A DNA stretch of 64,000 nucleotides, from contig WFYC01000066.1 of NCBI GenBank assembly GCA_015490295.1, positions 1 to 64,000 of the forward strand, read 5' to 3'. The notes beneath the pieces are model-generated. The model saw nothing but the letters and a program-made list of their open reading frames with translations, searched no databases and was not told where the DNA came from. Position 1 is the first letter of the stretch. Every line of letters starts with the position of its first letter. A program made the position numbers and the translations under genes. This document shows, one piece after another, positions 54,786-64,000 of the stretch. The stretch is from Hydrogenimonas sp. Lineage in GTDB: Bacteria; Campylobacterota; Campylobacteria; Campylobacterales; Hydrogenimonadaceae.

Positions 54786-56129
54786 CTATTTTCCCAGACA
54801 AAATTCACCGAACATTTTATCCATAATATCATTAAAATCCACTGGTTTGGATATCGAACTGATGGCGGTTATCGCTTCGGTAAGGTAAAAAGTGAATATC
54901 TCGAGCTCTCCGTTTAATAGAGGCTCTTTCGCGCTTTTTACGGCATCTTTTGTACGCTTGAGCGCCTCTATCTGACGTGCCGAAACCAGCAGCAGTTCAT
55001 CGCCCTGAGCCATTTTCGAGAGTCTCTCTTCAAGAGCTCCTAAAATCTGCTGCGCCCTGTTCTCTTTATTCAGTCGAAGCGGAGAGAGTCTCTTCAACTT
55101 CGAAATATCGAGCTTTTGAGGCAGGTCGGTTTTACTTAGAGCCGCGATAATCTCCTTTTCATGTTCGTACTGCTCAAGCAGGGAGAGCATCCGGTCATCC
55201 TCCTCATCCCATTGTGAGCTCGAGTCAAAAAGCGCAATGACTATGTCGCTCTGCCTTATCGCCGCCACGGAGCGCTCTATACCGATCTTTTCGATAGTAT
55301 CTGCAGAGTGGCGGATGCCGGCGGTATCGACAATGCGCACCAGATGGCTGCCGACCCGGATCTGCTCTTCGATCGTATCTCTCGTAGTACCCGCTATGGA
55401 GCTTACGATCGCCCGCTCGTAGTTGAGTATGGCATTGAGCAGAGAACTCTTTCCCACATTCGGCTTTCCTACGATGGCGACCTTGAACCCCTCTATCAAC
55501 CCTCTGCGTCTTTCGCTCGAAGATACAATCCTCTCCATTGTCCTTTCGAGCTCATCCAACTGGTGCGAAATGTTCTCTACCAGATCTTCGGGAAGATCCT
55601 CTTCGGCATAGTCTATGGTGACTTCGGCAAAAGCGACTGCACGCAGAAGCCTTTCTCGTGCATCTTCTACAAAATCTCTTAGTTCGCCCTTCATCTGCCG
55701 TGCAAGAATTTTGGCAGCATCCTCGCTTTTGGCCTCTATCAGTTTGGCTATCGCCTCAGCTTCGGTCAGATCGATTCTGCCACCGATGAATGCACGCTTC
55801 GTAAACTCTCCGGGTTCCGCCGGTCGTGCACCCGTATCAAATATGGTATCGAGTATCTTTTCGGCCACCACGGTACCGCCATGACACTGAAACTCTACGA
55901 CATCTTCCGTAGTAAAACTGTGGGGAGCTTTGAAATATATGACTATCGCTTCGTCTATGATTTCGCCCTCTTTGTCGTAAAGATCGGCAAGTGTGGCGTA
56001 TCGGGGGGTGAAGGAGGATCTTTTCGTTATTTTTTTGGCAATATCGAGAGCTCTCTCTCCGCTAACTCGTACAATCGCTACCGAACCGATTCCGCCGGCG
56101 GTAGCTACCGCAGCTATGGTATCATTCAC
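54786..56129 (-). CDS. mnmE: tRNA modification GTPase MnmE
   Basis: 447 residues. N-terminal folate-binding domain (TIAAVATAGGIGSVAIVRVSG), helical domain, an inserted GTPase with GKPNVGKSS (221-229), DTAGIR and SKTD, and the C-terminal CLGK (CxGK) with the conserved cysteine. With MnmG it adds carboxymethylaminomethyl groups to wobble uridine. It overlaps jag by 4 bases. Confidence 0.97.
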   Translation of the reverse strand: MNDTIAAVATAGGIGSVAIVRVSGERALDIAKKITKRSSFTPRYATLADLYDKEGEIIDEAIVIYFKAPHSFTTEDVVEFQCHGGTVVAEKILDTIFDTGARPAEPGEFTKRAFIGGRIDLTEAEAIAKLIEAKSEDAAKILARQMKGELRDFVEDARERLLRAVAFAEVTIDYAEEDLPEDLVENISHQLDELERTMERIVSSSERRRGLIEGFKVAIVGKPNVGKSSLLNAILNYERAIVSSIAGTTRDTIEEQIRVGSHLVRIVDTAGIRHSADTIEKIGIERSVAAIRQSDIVIALFDSSSQWDEEDDRMLSLLEQYEHEKEIIAALSKTDLPQKLDISKLKRLSPLRLNKENRAQQILGALEERLSKMAQGDELLLVSARQIEALKRTKDAVKSAKEPLLNGELEIFTFYLTEAITAISSISKPVDFNDIMDKMFGEFCLGK

Positions 56130-57037
56130 CTTCTCTCCATGAATTCGTTGACGATCACGTACCGTCCCCCCTCTTTGTTGGTACGGACTGCGACATACTT
56201 TTGCGGATATCTCTCTCTCAGTTTCTGAAGCGCGATCTGCACAAGAATACCGTCGAGAACTTTGGTCTGTGCGCGCCCTTCCGACTCTATTCGCTCGATA
56301 ACGGGCTGGAGGTAGCTCTCCATCATAGCCTCCTGGTTTTGCAGAAACTCTGCGATTTCGAGCCTTATTTTGTATCCGTACTTACCGTGTATCCAGTTGT
56401 AGAGAAGATAAGCCATCGCTTTGTAGCGGTACCCCTCTTTCCCTATTAGAAGAGCTGCATCCTCTCCTTTGAATTCAATCTGCAGCGTCTCATCGTCGAG
56501 AGCGAAAACCCGTACCGGCTCTATTCTAAAACAGGCAGAAGCGAAGAGTCCGTTTATCTCTTTCTCGACTTCGGAAACCACCGAATGTATATCGATGGTC
56601 TCATCATAAAAGTTACCGAAAATATCTTCGTTACCGTAACTTTTCCGCTCCTCTCTCACCTCTTTCATAGCACTCTTGGAGAATCCGGACTCCGATTGCG
56701 CCTCCTCTTTTTTGTTTTCGCTCTTCGAGACTTCGGCTTTTGGAAGCTCTACCTCATTCTCCCTCTCTCTTTTCTCTTCCTGCTCTATTTTGGCAGCTTT
56801 TCGTTTTTTCGCCTCTCTGCCCTCTTTGATATTCGCCCTGGTATCTACCTTTTTCTGCCGCGGTGCACTCTTTTTGCACATTGCGACTATAACGGCATTT
56901 TTGCGTCCGAAACCCAAAAATCCCCTGGAAGGGTTCTGGACAACCTGAATATCCAGTTCGGTCACGGAGCATGAAAACTCTTTGGCCGCGGCCGCATAGG
57001 CCTCTTCCAGTGTCCGGGCTTCGAACTTTTTCATCAT
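56126..57037 (-). CDS. jag: Jag/KhpB RNA-binding protein
   Basis: 303 residues. The Jag_N domain (FEARTLEEAYAAAAKEFSCSVTEL...GFLGFGRKNAVI) occupies 4-52, a Lys/Glu-rich linker about 60-140, a KH domain 150-225 with LLIGKEGYRYKAM (196-208), and a C-terminal R3H-like domain with a weak signature. It binds RNA and lies downstream of yidC, as in many bacteria. Its ATG overlaps the yidC stop (ATGA). Confidence 0.93.
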   Translation of the reverse strand: MMKKFEARTLEEAYAAAAKEFSCSVTELDIQVVQNPSRGFLGFGRKNAVIVAMCKKSAPRQKKVDTRANIKEGREAKKRKAAKIEQEEKRERENEVELPKAEVSKSENKKEEAQSESGFSKSAMKEVREERKSYGNEDIFGNFYDETIDIHSVVSEVEKEINGLFASACFRIEPVRVFALDDETLQIEFKGEDAALLIGKEGYRYKAMAYLLYNWIHGKYGYKIRLEIAEFLQNQEAMMESYLQPVIERIESEGRAQTKVLDGILVQIALQKLRERYPQKYVAVRTNKEGGRYVIVNEFMERR

Positions 57038-58641
57038 TCGGCCTTTTTGTTCTTTTCGAGCATCTTGTTTATCAGCAGCTGCTGAGCGATCGAGAAGATA
57101 TTGTTGGTAAGCCAGTAAAGGACCAGTCCGGCCGGGAAGGTGACGAAGAAGAATGTAAAGATCACAGGCAGCCATTTGAATATCTTCTCCTGCATCGGGT
57201 CCGTAAAGTTGCTTGGAGTCACCATCTGATGAGCCCACATGGAGGCACCCATCAGTATAGGAAGAACATAGTATGGGTCCATAACCGAAAGATCGTCGAT
57301 CCACAATATCCATTCGGCACCTTTGAGCTCTATGGCATTCAGCAGAACCCGGTATATGGCGAAAAATACCGGTATCTGCAGAAGCATCGGCAGACATCCG
57401 CCCAGTGGATTTGCCTTGTGTTTCTTATAGAGCTCCATCATGTGGGCATTCATCTTCTGCGGATCACCCTTGTATTTGGCCTGAATCTCCTTGATTTTGG
57501 GGGCAAGCTCCTTGAGCTTGTGCATAGATACCATACCCTTGTAAGTCAACGGGTATAGAATGATACGAATGAGGAAGGTAAGAGCAACGATCGTCCAGCC
57601 CCAGTTGGGAATATAGCTGTGAAGCCATAACAACACTTTGAACATAGGTGCGGCTATGAATGTGAACCATCCAAACTCTATAATCTTTGTCAGTTCCGGA
57701 TGGATTACCTGCAGAATCTTGTGCTCTTTCGGTCCAATGTAACCGTGTATCACCCTGCCGCTCTCACCGTTTACGAAAAGAACAGGATTCTCTTCCGCAT
57801 CTTTGTTTACGACTACACTCAGACCCCTGTCGAAGTCGTAAAAAGCCGTAGCGTAGTAGCGATCGAAAGCAACCGCTATTCGAGCCTTCCTGAACGACTC
57901 GGTCCCTTTTGCGTCCCCATCTTCGATTATCGTGAGTGTTCCGTCTGCCTCTTCAACCATGGCACCGTGAACGGTATAGTTGTCTACTCTGAGGTCCGGC
58001 CTCACACCGGGGGAGATATAGAAAGGCCTGGGTTCACTGAGCCTGACTGTAATCTCATAGTGGTGATCTGGAAATATCTTGACCTCTTTTTCAACAATCA
58101 AGCCGTCGAGATCCTGCCTGAATGTGACCGTTTTGGGAGTACCGTCCAGCTCGACAGAAGAGACCGATGCAGTATATGGCGTTTTGAAGGCCAGCTCATT
58201 GAGTGACTGATCGCTGAAACGTATCTCGAGAGGCTTCGGTATTTTCGGAGTGTTAAATAGCTTGAGCTCCTCACCCTCCTCATCTCTGTACTGCCGGTCT
58301 TTTAGATATACCTGGCTTATACGTCCGAGAGCATCAAACTCCATTGTCATGTTGGTCGTCTCGACAGTTGCTATCACTCTCTCCAGACCCCCTTTTTGCA
58401 CAGGGGCCGCTTTCGTTTTTGCGCTCTGCTGCGAAATCTCGGCTGCAGGCGCGGCCGGTGCTGCAGAAGATGCCGCACTCTTTACGGCATCACCTTGGCT
58501 TATGTTCTGCACGCTGTTATTGGAATCAAAAGCGTTGGGAACCGCCTTCGGCATAAATAGGTAGTCATAACCGATGAAGACGATCAGGGAAAGCACAGTC
58601 GCTATAACGACCCTCATCTGAGTACTCATATTGTCTATCAC
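57034..58641 (-). CDS. yidC: Membrane protein insertase YidC
   Basis: 535 residues. An N-terminal membrane helix (about 8-26), the large periplasmic beta domain (about 60-330), and a C-terminal core of five helices starting at WGWTIVALTFLIRIILYPLTYKG, then KANPLGGCLPMLLQIPVFFAIYRVL, and LPVIFTFFFVTFPAGLVLYWLTNNIFSIAQQ. The conserved arginine (LIRIILYP) is present. The GTG at 58641 follows AAAGG by 7 bases; an in-frame ATG four codons on has no ribosome site. Confidence 0.97.
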   Translation of the reverse strand: MIDNMSTQMRVVIATVLSLIVFIGYDYLFMPKAVPNAFDSNNSVQNISQGDAVKSAASSAAPAAPAAEISQQSAKTKAAPVQKGGLERVIATVETTNMTMEFDALGRISQVYLKDRQYRDEEGEELKLFNTPKIPKPLEIRFSDQSLNELAFKTPYTASVSSVELDGTPKTVTFRQDLDGLIVEKEVKIFPDHHYEITVRLSEPRPFYISPGVRPDLRVDNYTVHGAMVEEADGTLTIIEDGDAKGTESFRKARIAVAFDRYYATAFYDFDRGLSVVVNKDAEENPVLFVNGESGRVIHGYIGPKEHKILQVIHPELTKIIEFGWFTFIAAPMFKVLLWLHSYIPNWGWTIVALTFLIRIILYPLTYKGMVSMHKLKELAPKIKEIQAKYKGDPQKMNAHMMELYKKHKANPLGGCLPMLLQIPVFFAIYRVLLNAIELKGAEWILWIDDLSVMDPYYVLPILMGASMWAHQMVTPSNFTDPMQEKIFKWLPVIFTFFFVTFPAGLVLYWLTNNIFSIAQQLLINKMLEKNKKAE

Positions 58642-58651
58642 GAACGGCCTT

Positions 58652-58981
58652 TCAAAAAATATTTTTTATTACGTTCCATCTCTTTTTGTGATCATCTGGG
58701 ACATACCAGTATTTTACACTGCATACATAGTCACAGAACCTTGCATCTTTGGATGGATTGACTGATATCTTGGGATAATCGATCCCGCCGACGAAGAGCT
58801 GGTTGCAGCGAAGTATCCTGACCATCGATAAGAAGAGTGCTTTGAAAAGATTGGGGTTTGTCTCGAGCTGCCATTTGGCATACTCTGAACAGGTCGGGTA
58901 GTAACGGCAGCTTCCATAACCCAAAAGTGTAAAGAATCTCTGATAGATTTTCAAAAAGCCCGATAATACGCTTCTGATCAT
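58652..58981 (-). CDS. yidD: Membrane protein insertion efficiency factor YidD
   Basis: 109 residues with the YidD signature (FLKIYQRFFTLLG...SCRYYPTCSEYAKWQLE, then LRCNQLFVGGIDYPK). It helps YidC place membrane proteins. The C-terminal 35 residues beyond GGIDYPK are longer than the minimal family. It starts in the rnpA stop and precedes yidC by 10 bases. Confidence 0.95.
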   Translation of the reverse strand: MIRSVLSGFLKIYQRFFTLLGYGSCRYYPTCSEYAKWQLETNPNLFKALFLSMVRILRCNQLFVGGIDYPKISVNPSKDARFCDYVCSVKYWYVPDDHKKRWNVIKNIF

Positions 58982-59313
58982 TTCGTTTGCCCAATTTTCA
59001 ATCGTTTTACAGCCCGCCTGAAGGCCTTTTCGAGTTCACCGAACGGAACTTCGAGAACCGGCTGTTTAGCAACCAGCACATAGTCACCGTCGGCCAGTAT
59101 AGGAGCCATCTTGATAAAAAGTGCCCTTAGCCTTCTTTTGGCTCTGGCTCTTTTAACGGCATTGCCGATCTTTTTGCTGGCCACGAAACCGACCCTGCAG
59201 CCACCCCTGCCCGGTACCGCAAAAAGCACAAAAGAGGGGTCATGCCAGCGTTTGCCGGCCTTGTAGACCCTGTCGAAATCGGCGGTACGCTTGAGGGATT
59301 CGAAGTGGATCAG
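58978..59313 (-). CDS. rnpA: Ribonuclease P protein component, non-standard start
   Basis: About 111 residues from a CTG at 59313. The body is clear: [31 protein letters not shown], then [25 protein letters not shown]. In this frame a TAA lies just upstream (near 59326-59328), and no ATG, GTG or TTG occurs before FESLKR; the GTG at 59229 would cut off essential helix-strand elements. Candidate starts are CTG at 59313, which overlaps the rpmH stop as CTGA, or ATT at 59322. RnpA joins the RNase P RNA to mature tRNA 5' ends. Confidence 0.85.
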   Translation of the reverse strand: MIHFESLKRTADFDRVYKAGKRWHDPSFVLFAVPGRGGCRVGFVASKKIGNAVKRARAKRRLRALFIKMAPILADGDYVLVAKQPVLEVPFGELEKAFRRAVKRLKIGQTK

Positions 59314-59444
59314 ACCGCCAATCGCTTACGGCCTTTTGCACGGCGTGCATTGATTATTTTACGTCCGTTTTTAGTCTTCATGCGGGTACGGAAACCGTGT
59401 GTTCTCTTACGCGGAGTGTTATGTGGTTGATAGGTTCGTTTCAT
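59310..59444 (-). CDS. rpmH: 50S ribosomal protein L34
   Basis: 44 residues ([18 protein letters not shown], then [24 protein letters not shown]), identical in style to all L34. AAGGACAGATAG precedes the ATG. It is the first gene of rpmH-rnpA-yidD-yidC-jag-mnmE, a gene order found across bacteria. The stop overlaps the rnpA start region by 4 bases. Confidence 0.98.
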   Translation of the reverse strand: MKRTYQPHNTPRKRTHGFRTRMKTKNGRKIINARRAKGRKRLAV

Positions 59445-59551
59445 CTATCTGTCCTTATGGTTTTGGATTTAAGCCTGATATTTTAATTAAATTTCGCTTA
59501 ACGGCAGTTTAGGGTTTTGTCGTACGCAAACTCGACCTGGTCGAAATCCTT

Positions 59552-59968
59552 CTATCTAAGGGTGCTACAGTCGCTCTCCTTGATGTCATATCTGAAAAGC
59601 TGCCTCTTGGTCGCCGCGGAGATGTACCTGTATGAGATTGTTATGCCGCTTTGCAAAAAGCGCCGCGAAGTTGCACACACTCCGGCAGTGACGTTTCTTT
59701 TCATACGCTCGGCACCCTCTTTTATGACAGTTTCATCACTCTTTGGGGCCGCATTGATCTCGAAAGTGTATGCCAGCATCTGACCGTCGGCAGAGATCCC
59801 GATTAGCTGTGTAAACTCATCCACTCTTTTGGGAAGCTCTTTGGAGAGCTCTTCGGCTGCCGCTTTCACGACATTTCGGTTCTGTATCTTTATCTTTTCG
59901 GCCATATCGTTACCGCCGAAAGCGGCCGTAAGCAAAAAGGTCAGCATCAGAAGGTAAAATTTTCTCAT
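59552..59968 (-). CDS. Exported hypothetical protein, 138 aa
   Basis: No family is recognised. The ATG at 59968 follows GAGGATT. A hydrophobic signal segment (FYLLMLTFLLTAAFG) is followed by a mixed domain with VVKAAAEELSKELPKRVDEFTQLIGISADGQMLAYTFEI and a C-terminal GVCATSRRFLQSGITISYRYISA...KESDC. The two cysteines in the last third could pair in the periplasm. It lies between rpmH and nosD with its own gaps on both sides. Confidence 0.75.
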   Translation of the reverse strand: MRKFYLLMLTFLLTAAFGGNDMAEKIKIQNRNVVKAAAEELSKELPKRVDEFTQLIGISADGQMLAYTFEINAAPKSDETVIKEGAERMKRNVTAGVCATSRRFLQSGITISYRYISAATKRQLFRYDIKESDCSTLR

Positions 59969-60113
59969 AATCCTCTTCCAAAAAAATTTCAACGATTATA
60001 TCATACCCACTCCGATTTGGCGTTGCAACACTCCTCTCTTCGCCTCTCACCCGTTCCGACAGATGTAAATGCAGCGTTCAGTGCGGTAGAGTCATACGCC
60101 ACCGCCCTTTGTA

Positions 60114-60153
60114 TAAAAAAGAAAACTGGAAAGTTGTAACGACTCTGCAACTT
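60114..60153 (-). terminator. Possible terminator after nosD
   Basis: On the minus strand a hairpin (CAACTT complement at 60148-60153, AAGTTG at 60131-60136, 11-base loop) is followed by CCAGTTTTCTTTTTT, a T-rich tail. It is placed 23 bases past the nosD stop. Confidence 0.4.
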
Positions 60154-60175
60154 CAGGAGCATACAAGAGTCACAT

Positions 60176-61471
60176 TCACTCTCCGGAAGCTCCCGCATTT
60201 TTAACGGGAGAGATCCGGGGACTTGCATCTCTCATAAGCAGAACAGGTTCGCTAAAAGGTGCCAGCCGTTCGATAAAGTCGATTATCGAAAGCAGCGGAG
60301 TGGCATAGAAAAATTTCAAGTGATGGTCGAACTGCCACAACTTGTCCGCGTAGACCAGAACGTTGTGCGGAGTGTCCCCGATACCGTCACCGTCCATATC
60401 GAAACCACGGTAATTGTCCCAGTAGTTTAGCGATATATCGTTGTCGTAACTCTTCGTATGCCGAATATTTTTTACCACATCCGTAAGATTGTCGGTAATG
60501 TCGTTGTTTCTGATCGTGTTGTTCTTTATTATCGCATGGAAATGGAAAGCTTCGTTGTTCAAAGAGATTCTGTTGTACTCTATATATCGCTTCATGCCCC
60601 GTTCAGCCGCGGAAGTGTCGATGTAGAACGCTTGGGCGTGTCTCATGATCGTATTATGAAAAATCTCGTGTTTGCCCCCGCCCCTGATCACGATTCCGAC
60701 ACCGGTAGCGAGATGGGTCTTAATGATCGAGTTGCCGGCAATTTTCGCATCTTTCGAACCGCTGCTCAAAATGCCGACATAGTTAGAAACTATTTCGTTG
60801 CCGTTTACAGAAGCATCTTCGCACATCTGCAGATAGATGCCGTAACGGCCCTGTACTATCGTGTTGGATTCGATTACGTTGTGGTTCGAACGCATCAAGG
60901 AGATATCTCTGCTTTCAGAGATTCTGTTCCCCTCTATTATATTAGCGTCCGATAGCCAGAGTCTGATGCCGTCACCCCTGTTGTCCACGACATCCTCTTT
61001 ATATGAGGAGATATTGTTGTCCCTGATTGCACAACCGTCGCTTCGCGAGAGAATGACTCCAAAGAGTGCATTCTCTATCGAGCAGCCATGAATCCTTACA
61101 CGCTTCGCGCCGCCTACGAAAATTGCGGCATCAAGAGAGTAGCGCTGTTTACCGCTGTTTCGTATGGCCAGATCCTCTATGGTCACATCGGACGAGAGAA
61201 CTGTTATTATGGTACCGCTTCCGTTTCCGTCGATTACGCTCGTAGAGCCTCTACCCTTTAGAACCAGCGGCTTTCTGATCGTTACAGGACCATAAAATCT
61301 TCCGGCGGGAAGTTCTACCGAAGATCCGGCGGGCGCTTTGTCTATAACATCCTGCAGGCTCCGTGCACCCATAGCCGCCTGCGGCAAAACGGCCAGAAGT
61401 ATACAGAGCCCAAAAAAGAGTCCTGCAGTTATATTTTCAAAATTTCCCGGTCTGTTCGAAATGGAAAGCAT
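60176..61471 (-). CDS. nosD: NosD-like periplasmic beta-helix protein
   Basis: 431 residues. A signal peptide near residues 15-36 is followed by a right-handed parallel beta-helix with repeated N-x-I/V turns (for example GCAIRDNNISSY, NIIEGNRISES, NVIESNTIVQGRYGIYLQM), and the NosD-type ending SLNYWDNYRGFDMDGDGIGDTPH. NosD helps insert copper into nitrous oxide reductase NosZ. No nosZ or other nos gene is in the window, so its client here is uncertain. Confidence 0.85.
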   Translation of the reverse strand: MLSISNRPGNFENITAGLFFGLCILLAVLPQAAMGARSLQDVIDKAPAGSSVELPAGRFYGPVTIRKPLVLKGRGSTSVIDGNGSGTIITVLSSDVTIEDLAIRNSGKQRYSLDAAIFVGGAKRVRIHGCSIENALFGVILSRSDGCAIRDNNISSYKEDVVDNRGDGIRLWLSDANIIEGNRISESRDISLMRSNHNVIESNTIVQGRYGIYLQMCEDASVNGNEIVSNYVGILSSGSKDAKIAGNSIIKTHLATGVGIVIRGGGKHEIFHNTIMRHAQAFYIDTSAAERGMKRYIEYNRISLNNEAFHFHAIIKNNTIRNNDITDNLTDVVKNIRHTKSYDNDISLNYWDNYRGFDMDGDGIGDTPHNVLVYADKLWQFDHHLKFFYATPLLSIIDFIERLAPFSEPVLLMRDASPRISPVKNAGASGE

Positions 61472-61558
61472 AACAGTATGATACTCGATTCACCCTCAAA
61501 ATTTCCAGCCCTTATCGAAAGTATTCGTTTTTCCTTCGATTCCTCTCTTGTTAAATAT

Positions 61559-61807
61559 CTACCGAGCCATATTCATCTGCACAAGAAACCTTGAGTCGAA
61601 CTCCTTCTCCTGCATAATTGCAAACTCTGTTCCGACATCGATAAAAAATTCAGGTTTCAGCTTGAACTTGAGAGAGGGAAAGAGATAGAACATGCTCTTG
61701 CACTCCATCACCTTCCCCTCTATTTCAACAACTCAGAAAGAGTTTCCGGCAGCTTTGAAGACTCCCGGTTTGGGTTGAAACAACTTTTTAATCTCCCCAT
61801 GCAGAGA
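61559..61807 (-). pseudogene. Decayed gene remnant, beta-barrel-like C-terminus
   Basis: It lies in the gene-free stretch 61472-61903. One minus-strand frame reads SLHGEIKKLFQPKPGVFKA, AGNSF, a TGA (61733-61735), then VVEIEGKVMECKSM and FYLFPSLKFKLKPEFFIDVG to a TAG at 61559. The last part could be translated alone as 49 residues from the ATG at 61708 after GGGGAAGG. Alternating polar/hydrophobic strands suggest the end of an outer-membrane protein. Other stop codons interrupt the frame upstream. Confidence 0.4.
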
Positions 61808-61871
61808 CTATCTAAAAATGTGTAATAAGTATGCAGGTTTTGAAAAGGTGGATATCGGGGTCAGAGGTAGA

Positions 61872-61889
61872 GGCCGCCAAAAGGCGGCC
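61872..61889 (-). terminator. GC-rich hairpin after clpB
   Basis: GGCCGCC-AAAA-GGCGGCC is a perfect 7-bp stem 15 bases past the clpB stop. There is no T run, so it may act as a 3'-end stabiliser or a weak terminator. Confidence 0.5.
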
Positions 61890-61903
61890 GCGGAGAGATC
61901 GGT

Positions 61904-64000
61904 TTATCTGTTTACAAGGGCTACGATTTCGCCGTTTTGGGCATCGAAAACGACACTATCGCCCTCTTTAACCTTCTCTTCGAGAATCAGCTCCGCGAGC
62001 TTGTCCTCTACAAGCTCGTAAAGAGCCCTTTTGAGCGGTCTCGCACCGTAGACCGGGTCGAAGCCGGCTTCGGCTATCCGCTCTTTTGCAGCTTCCGTAA
62101 GCGAAGCTTTGATATCCCTCTCTTCGAGTTTGGCCTCTATGTTTTTGAAGAGGATATCCACGATCTTCGTTATCGCCGTCTTGTCGAGCGGATTGAAGAT
62201 TATGATGTCGTCCAGCCTATTCAAAAATTCGGGCTTGAAGTACATTTTCAGTTCGTCCCTGACCGCCTTTTCACGATCTTCTGGATCTCTGAACTCCATA
62301 ATCTTGTCGCTCGCGATATTCGACGTCAATATTATGATCGTATTTCTAAAGTCGACCGTCACTCCCTTGTTGTCGGTAAGCCTTCCGTCATCCAGCACCT
62401 GCAGAAGCACGTTGAAGACATCCGGATGCGCCTTTTCGATCTCGTCGAACAGGATTACGCTGTAGGGCTTTCTGCGCACAGCTTCGGTGAGCTGTCCGCC
62501 CTCTTCATACCCAACATATCCCGGAGGCGCACCTACAAGTCTGCTGACTGCGTGCTTCTCCATATATTCGCTCATATCGATTCGGATAAGCGACTTTTCC
62601 GTATCGAACAGGAACTTCGCCAGCGTTTTGGCGGTCTGGGTCTTTCCAACCCCTGTGGGGCCGAGGAAGAGAAAGCTTCCTATCGGCCTGTTCTGTTCGC
62701 TCAATCCCGCCTTGTTTCGCTTGATGGCACGGGCGACGGCCTTTATAGCCTGCTCCTGGCCCACTACATCTTCCGCCAGAACATCTTCGACATGCAGGAT
62801 CTTCTCCTTCTCGCTCTGGAGCATCTTCGTAACCGGAATCTGTGTCCAGCGGCTGACTATCTTGGCGATCATCTCTTCGTCTACGGCATTTTTAAGAAGA
62901 GTTCCCTCTTTCTGCATTCTCTCCCACTGTCCGTTGAGCTGCTTTAGCTGCTCTTCGAGCTGAGGAATCTTGCCGTACTCGATTTCGGCGGCCCTGTTGT
63001 AGTCGCCATTGCGTTTGGCCGCTTCCGCTTCGCTTCTTAGCTTGTCGATCTCGACCTTTATATGAGCGATATCGTTGAAAACCTTCTTCTCGGTCTCGAA
63101 CTGGGCCTCGAGCTTTCGCTTCTTCTCTTCCAGATCCGCCAGCTCCTTCTCTATCTCTGCAAGCCTCGCTTCACTCTTTTTCGACTCCTCCATCATTAGG
63201 GCCTCTTTTTCAACCTGCAGCTGGCTGATCTCGCGTTTGACACGTGCAAGCTCGCTCGGTTCGCTCTCTATCTGCATCTTCAGCTCCGCGGCCGCCTCGT
63301 CGATAAGGTCTATCGCCTTATCGGGCAGGTACCTGTCGGTAATATAACGCGCAGAGAGTTTGGCCGCTGCGACCAGCGCACTGTCGAGAATCGTGACGTT
63401 GTGAAACGCTTCTAGGCGCTCACGCAGTCCGCGCAGGATCTGCAGGGCCTGGTTGATGGTCGGTTCATTTACATGCACAGGCTGGAAGCGGCGCTGCAGA
63501 GCCGCATCTTTTTCAAAATATTTCCTATACTCTTTCAGGGTAGTGGCTCCAATCGTATGCAGCTCGCCTCTTGCAAGAGCAGGTTTGAGCATGTTTGCGG
63601 CATCCATGCTCCCTTCGCTGGCTCCTGCACCGACGATAGTGTGTATCTCGTCGATGAAGAGTATTATGTCGCCACTGCTTTTTACCTCTTCGATTACGGC
63701 TTTGAGTCGGTCTTCAAACTCCCCTCTATATTTTGCGCCCGCAATTAGTGCGCTCATATCGAGAGCTACGACACGCTTGTTCTGCAGGCTGAGCGGAACA
63801 TCTTTATTGACTATTCTCTGCGCAAGCCCCTCTACAATCGCCGTCTTACCGACACCCGGTTCACCCAGCAAGATAGGGTTGTTCTTGGTCTTGCGGATCA
63901 AAATCTGCATGACCCGCTCGATCTCCTCGTCTCGGCCTATCACCGGGTCGAGCTCACCGTCTATCGCCTTTTTGTTCAGGTCGATACCATACTTTTCGAG
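61904..64000 (-). CDS. clpB: ClpB disaggregase, 5' end outside window
   Basis: About 699 C-terminal residues; the frame is open to the right edge ([26 protein letters not shown]) and the ATG is beyond it, so only the N-domain and entry are missing. First Walker A GEPGVGKT, the coiled-coil middle domain ([29 protein letters not shown]), second Walker A GPTGVGKT and Walker [16 protein letters not shown] are present. It disaggregates heat-damaged proteins with DnaK. A hairpin follows the stop. Confidence 0.97.
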   Translation of the reverse strand, partial: LEKYGIDLNKKAIDGELDPVIGRDEEIERVMQILIRKTKNNPILLGEPGVGKTAIVEGLAQRIVNKDVPLSLQNKRVVALDMSALIAGAKYRGEFEDRLKAVIEEVKSSGDIILFIDEIHTIVGAGASEGSMDAANMLKPALARGELHTIGATTLKEYRKYFEKDAALQRRFQPVHVNEPTINQALQILRGLRERLEAFHNVTILDSALVAAAKLSARYITDRYLPDKAIDLIDEAAAELKMQIESEPSELARVKREISQLQVEKEALMMEESKKSEARLAEIEKELADLEEKKRKLEAQFETEKKVFNDIAHIKVEIDKLRSEAEAAKRNGDYNRAAEIEYGKIPQLEEQLKQLNGQWERMQKEGTLLKNAVDEEMIAKIVSRWTQIPVTKMLQSEKEKILHVEDVLAEDVVGQEQAIKAVARAIKRNKAGLSEQNRPIGSFLFLGPTGVGKTQTAKTLAKFLFDTEKSLIRIDMSEYMEKHAVSRLVGAPPGYVGYEEGGQLTEAVRRKPYSVILFDEIEKAHPDVFNVLLQVLDDGRLTDNKGVTVDFRNTIIILTSNIASDKIMEFRDPEDREKAVRDELKMYFKPEFLNRLDDIIIFNPLDKTAITKIVDILFKNIEAKLEERDIKASLTEAAKERIAEAGFDPVYGARPLKRALYELVEDKLAELILEEKVKEGDSVVFDAQNGEIVALVNR

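Noticed and set aside
60001-60228. 75-codon minus-strand open frame past the end of nosD
   Set aside because: It overlaps the nosD terminus in another frame, has no ribosome site, and contains the candidate terminator.

Overview
This 64 kb window is chromosomal DNA of a Campylobacterota (epsilonproteobacterial) species. The signs are the carboxynorspermidine dehydrogenase/decarboxylase pair for polyamine synthesis, an HslV that begins MFEATTIL, a BioV-type pimeloyl-ACP methyl ester esterase, the block tgt / TrkA-like / aroB / mscS / mtaB / FtsH-like (the order I remember from Helicobacter pylori HP0281-HP0286), and a flgI-flgJ-flgM-flgN-flgK block next to rsmD as in Campylobacter. Genes are tightly packed, often with 4-base ATGA/GTGA overlaps. 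A free-living vent or sediment chemolithotroph such as a Hydrogenimonas or Sulfurovum relative is plausible, but the genus is inference.

Layout. 1-10 kb: polyamine genes, a FIST-PAS sensor with a methyltransferase, flgH, yqeY, a phosphoribosyltransferase, trpC, a TPR lipoprotein, a cysteine-cluster protein, a TrmN6-like methyltransferase and kdsB. 10-17 kb: an orphan DppC-type permease, the flagellar block flgK-flgN-flgM-flgJ-flgI with rsmD, and flaG-fliS-fliT on the other strand with no fliD between them. 17-24 kb: argG, a 30-residue membrane peptide, an M3 oligopeptidase and rplI-hslV-hslU-era. 24-34 kb: a ten-gene MSHA/type IV pilus or type II secretion-like assembly operon (fused PilM-PilN, PilO, PilP, secretin, ExeA/MshM-like ATPase, two TPR-type proteins, GspE, GspF) with no pilin. 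34-39 kb: a UvrD-like helicase, a Suv3-like RNA helicase and a 266-base palindromic noncoding element. 39-48 kb: mog, bioV, a protease-dead FtsH, mtaB, mscS, aroB, a TrkA-like protein and tgt. 48-55 kb: a GGDEF protein, a GDSL esterase broken at a G8 tract, pdxJ-pdxA, a frameshifted PEBP gene, a cysteine-free DksA-like protein and glmS. 55-64 kb: mnmE-jag-yidC-yidD-rnpA-rpmH, an orphan NosD, a decayed membrane-protein remnant and clpB (5' end outside the window).

Flagellar control can be read in part from the DNA. Sites with exact GG-N10-GC spacing (sigma-54) precede flgH and flgI, and sigma-28-like CCGATA sites precede flgM and flaG. No tRNA, rRNA, CRISPR array or intact transposon was seen. 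Most of the window is ordinary core genome. The less explained parts are the pilin-less assembly operon with a structured 135-base element at its head, the palindromic element at 38.7 kb, the FtsH pseudoprotease overlapping bioV, the G8 frameshift, rnpA without a standard start codon, and the argG-linked micropeptide.
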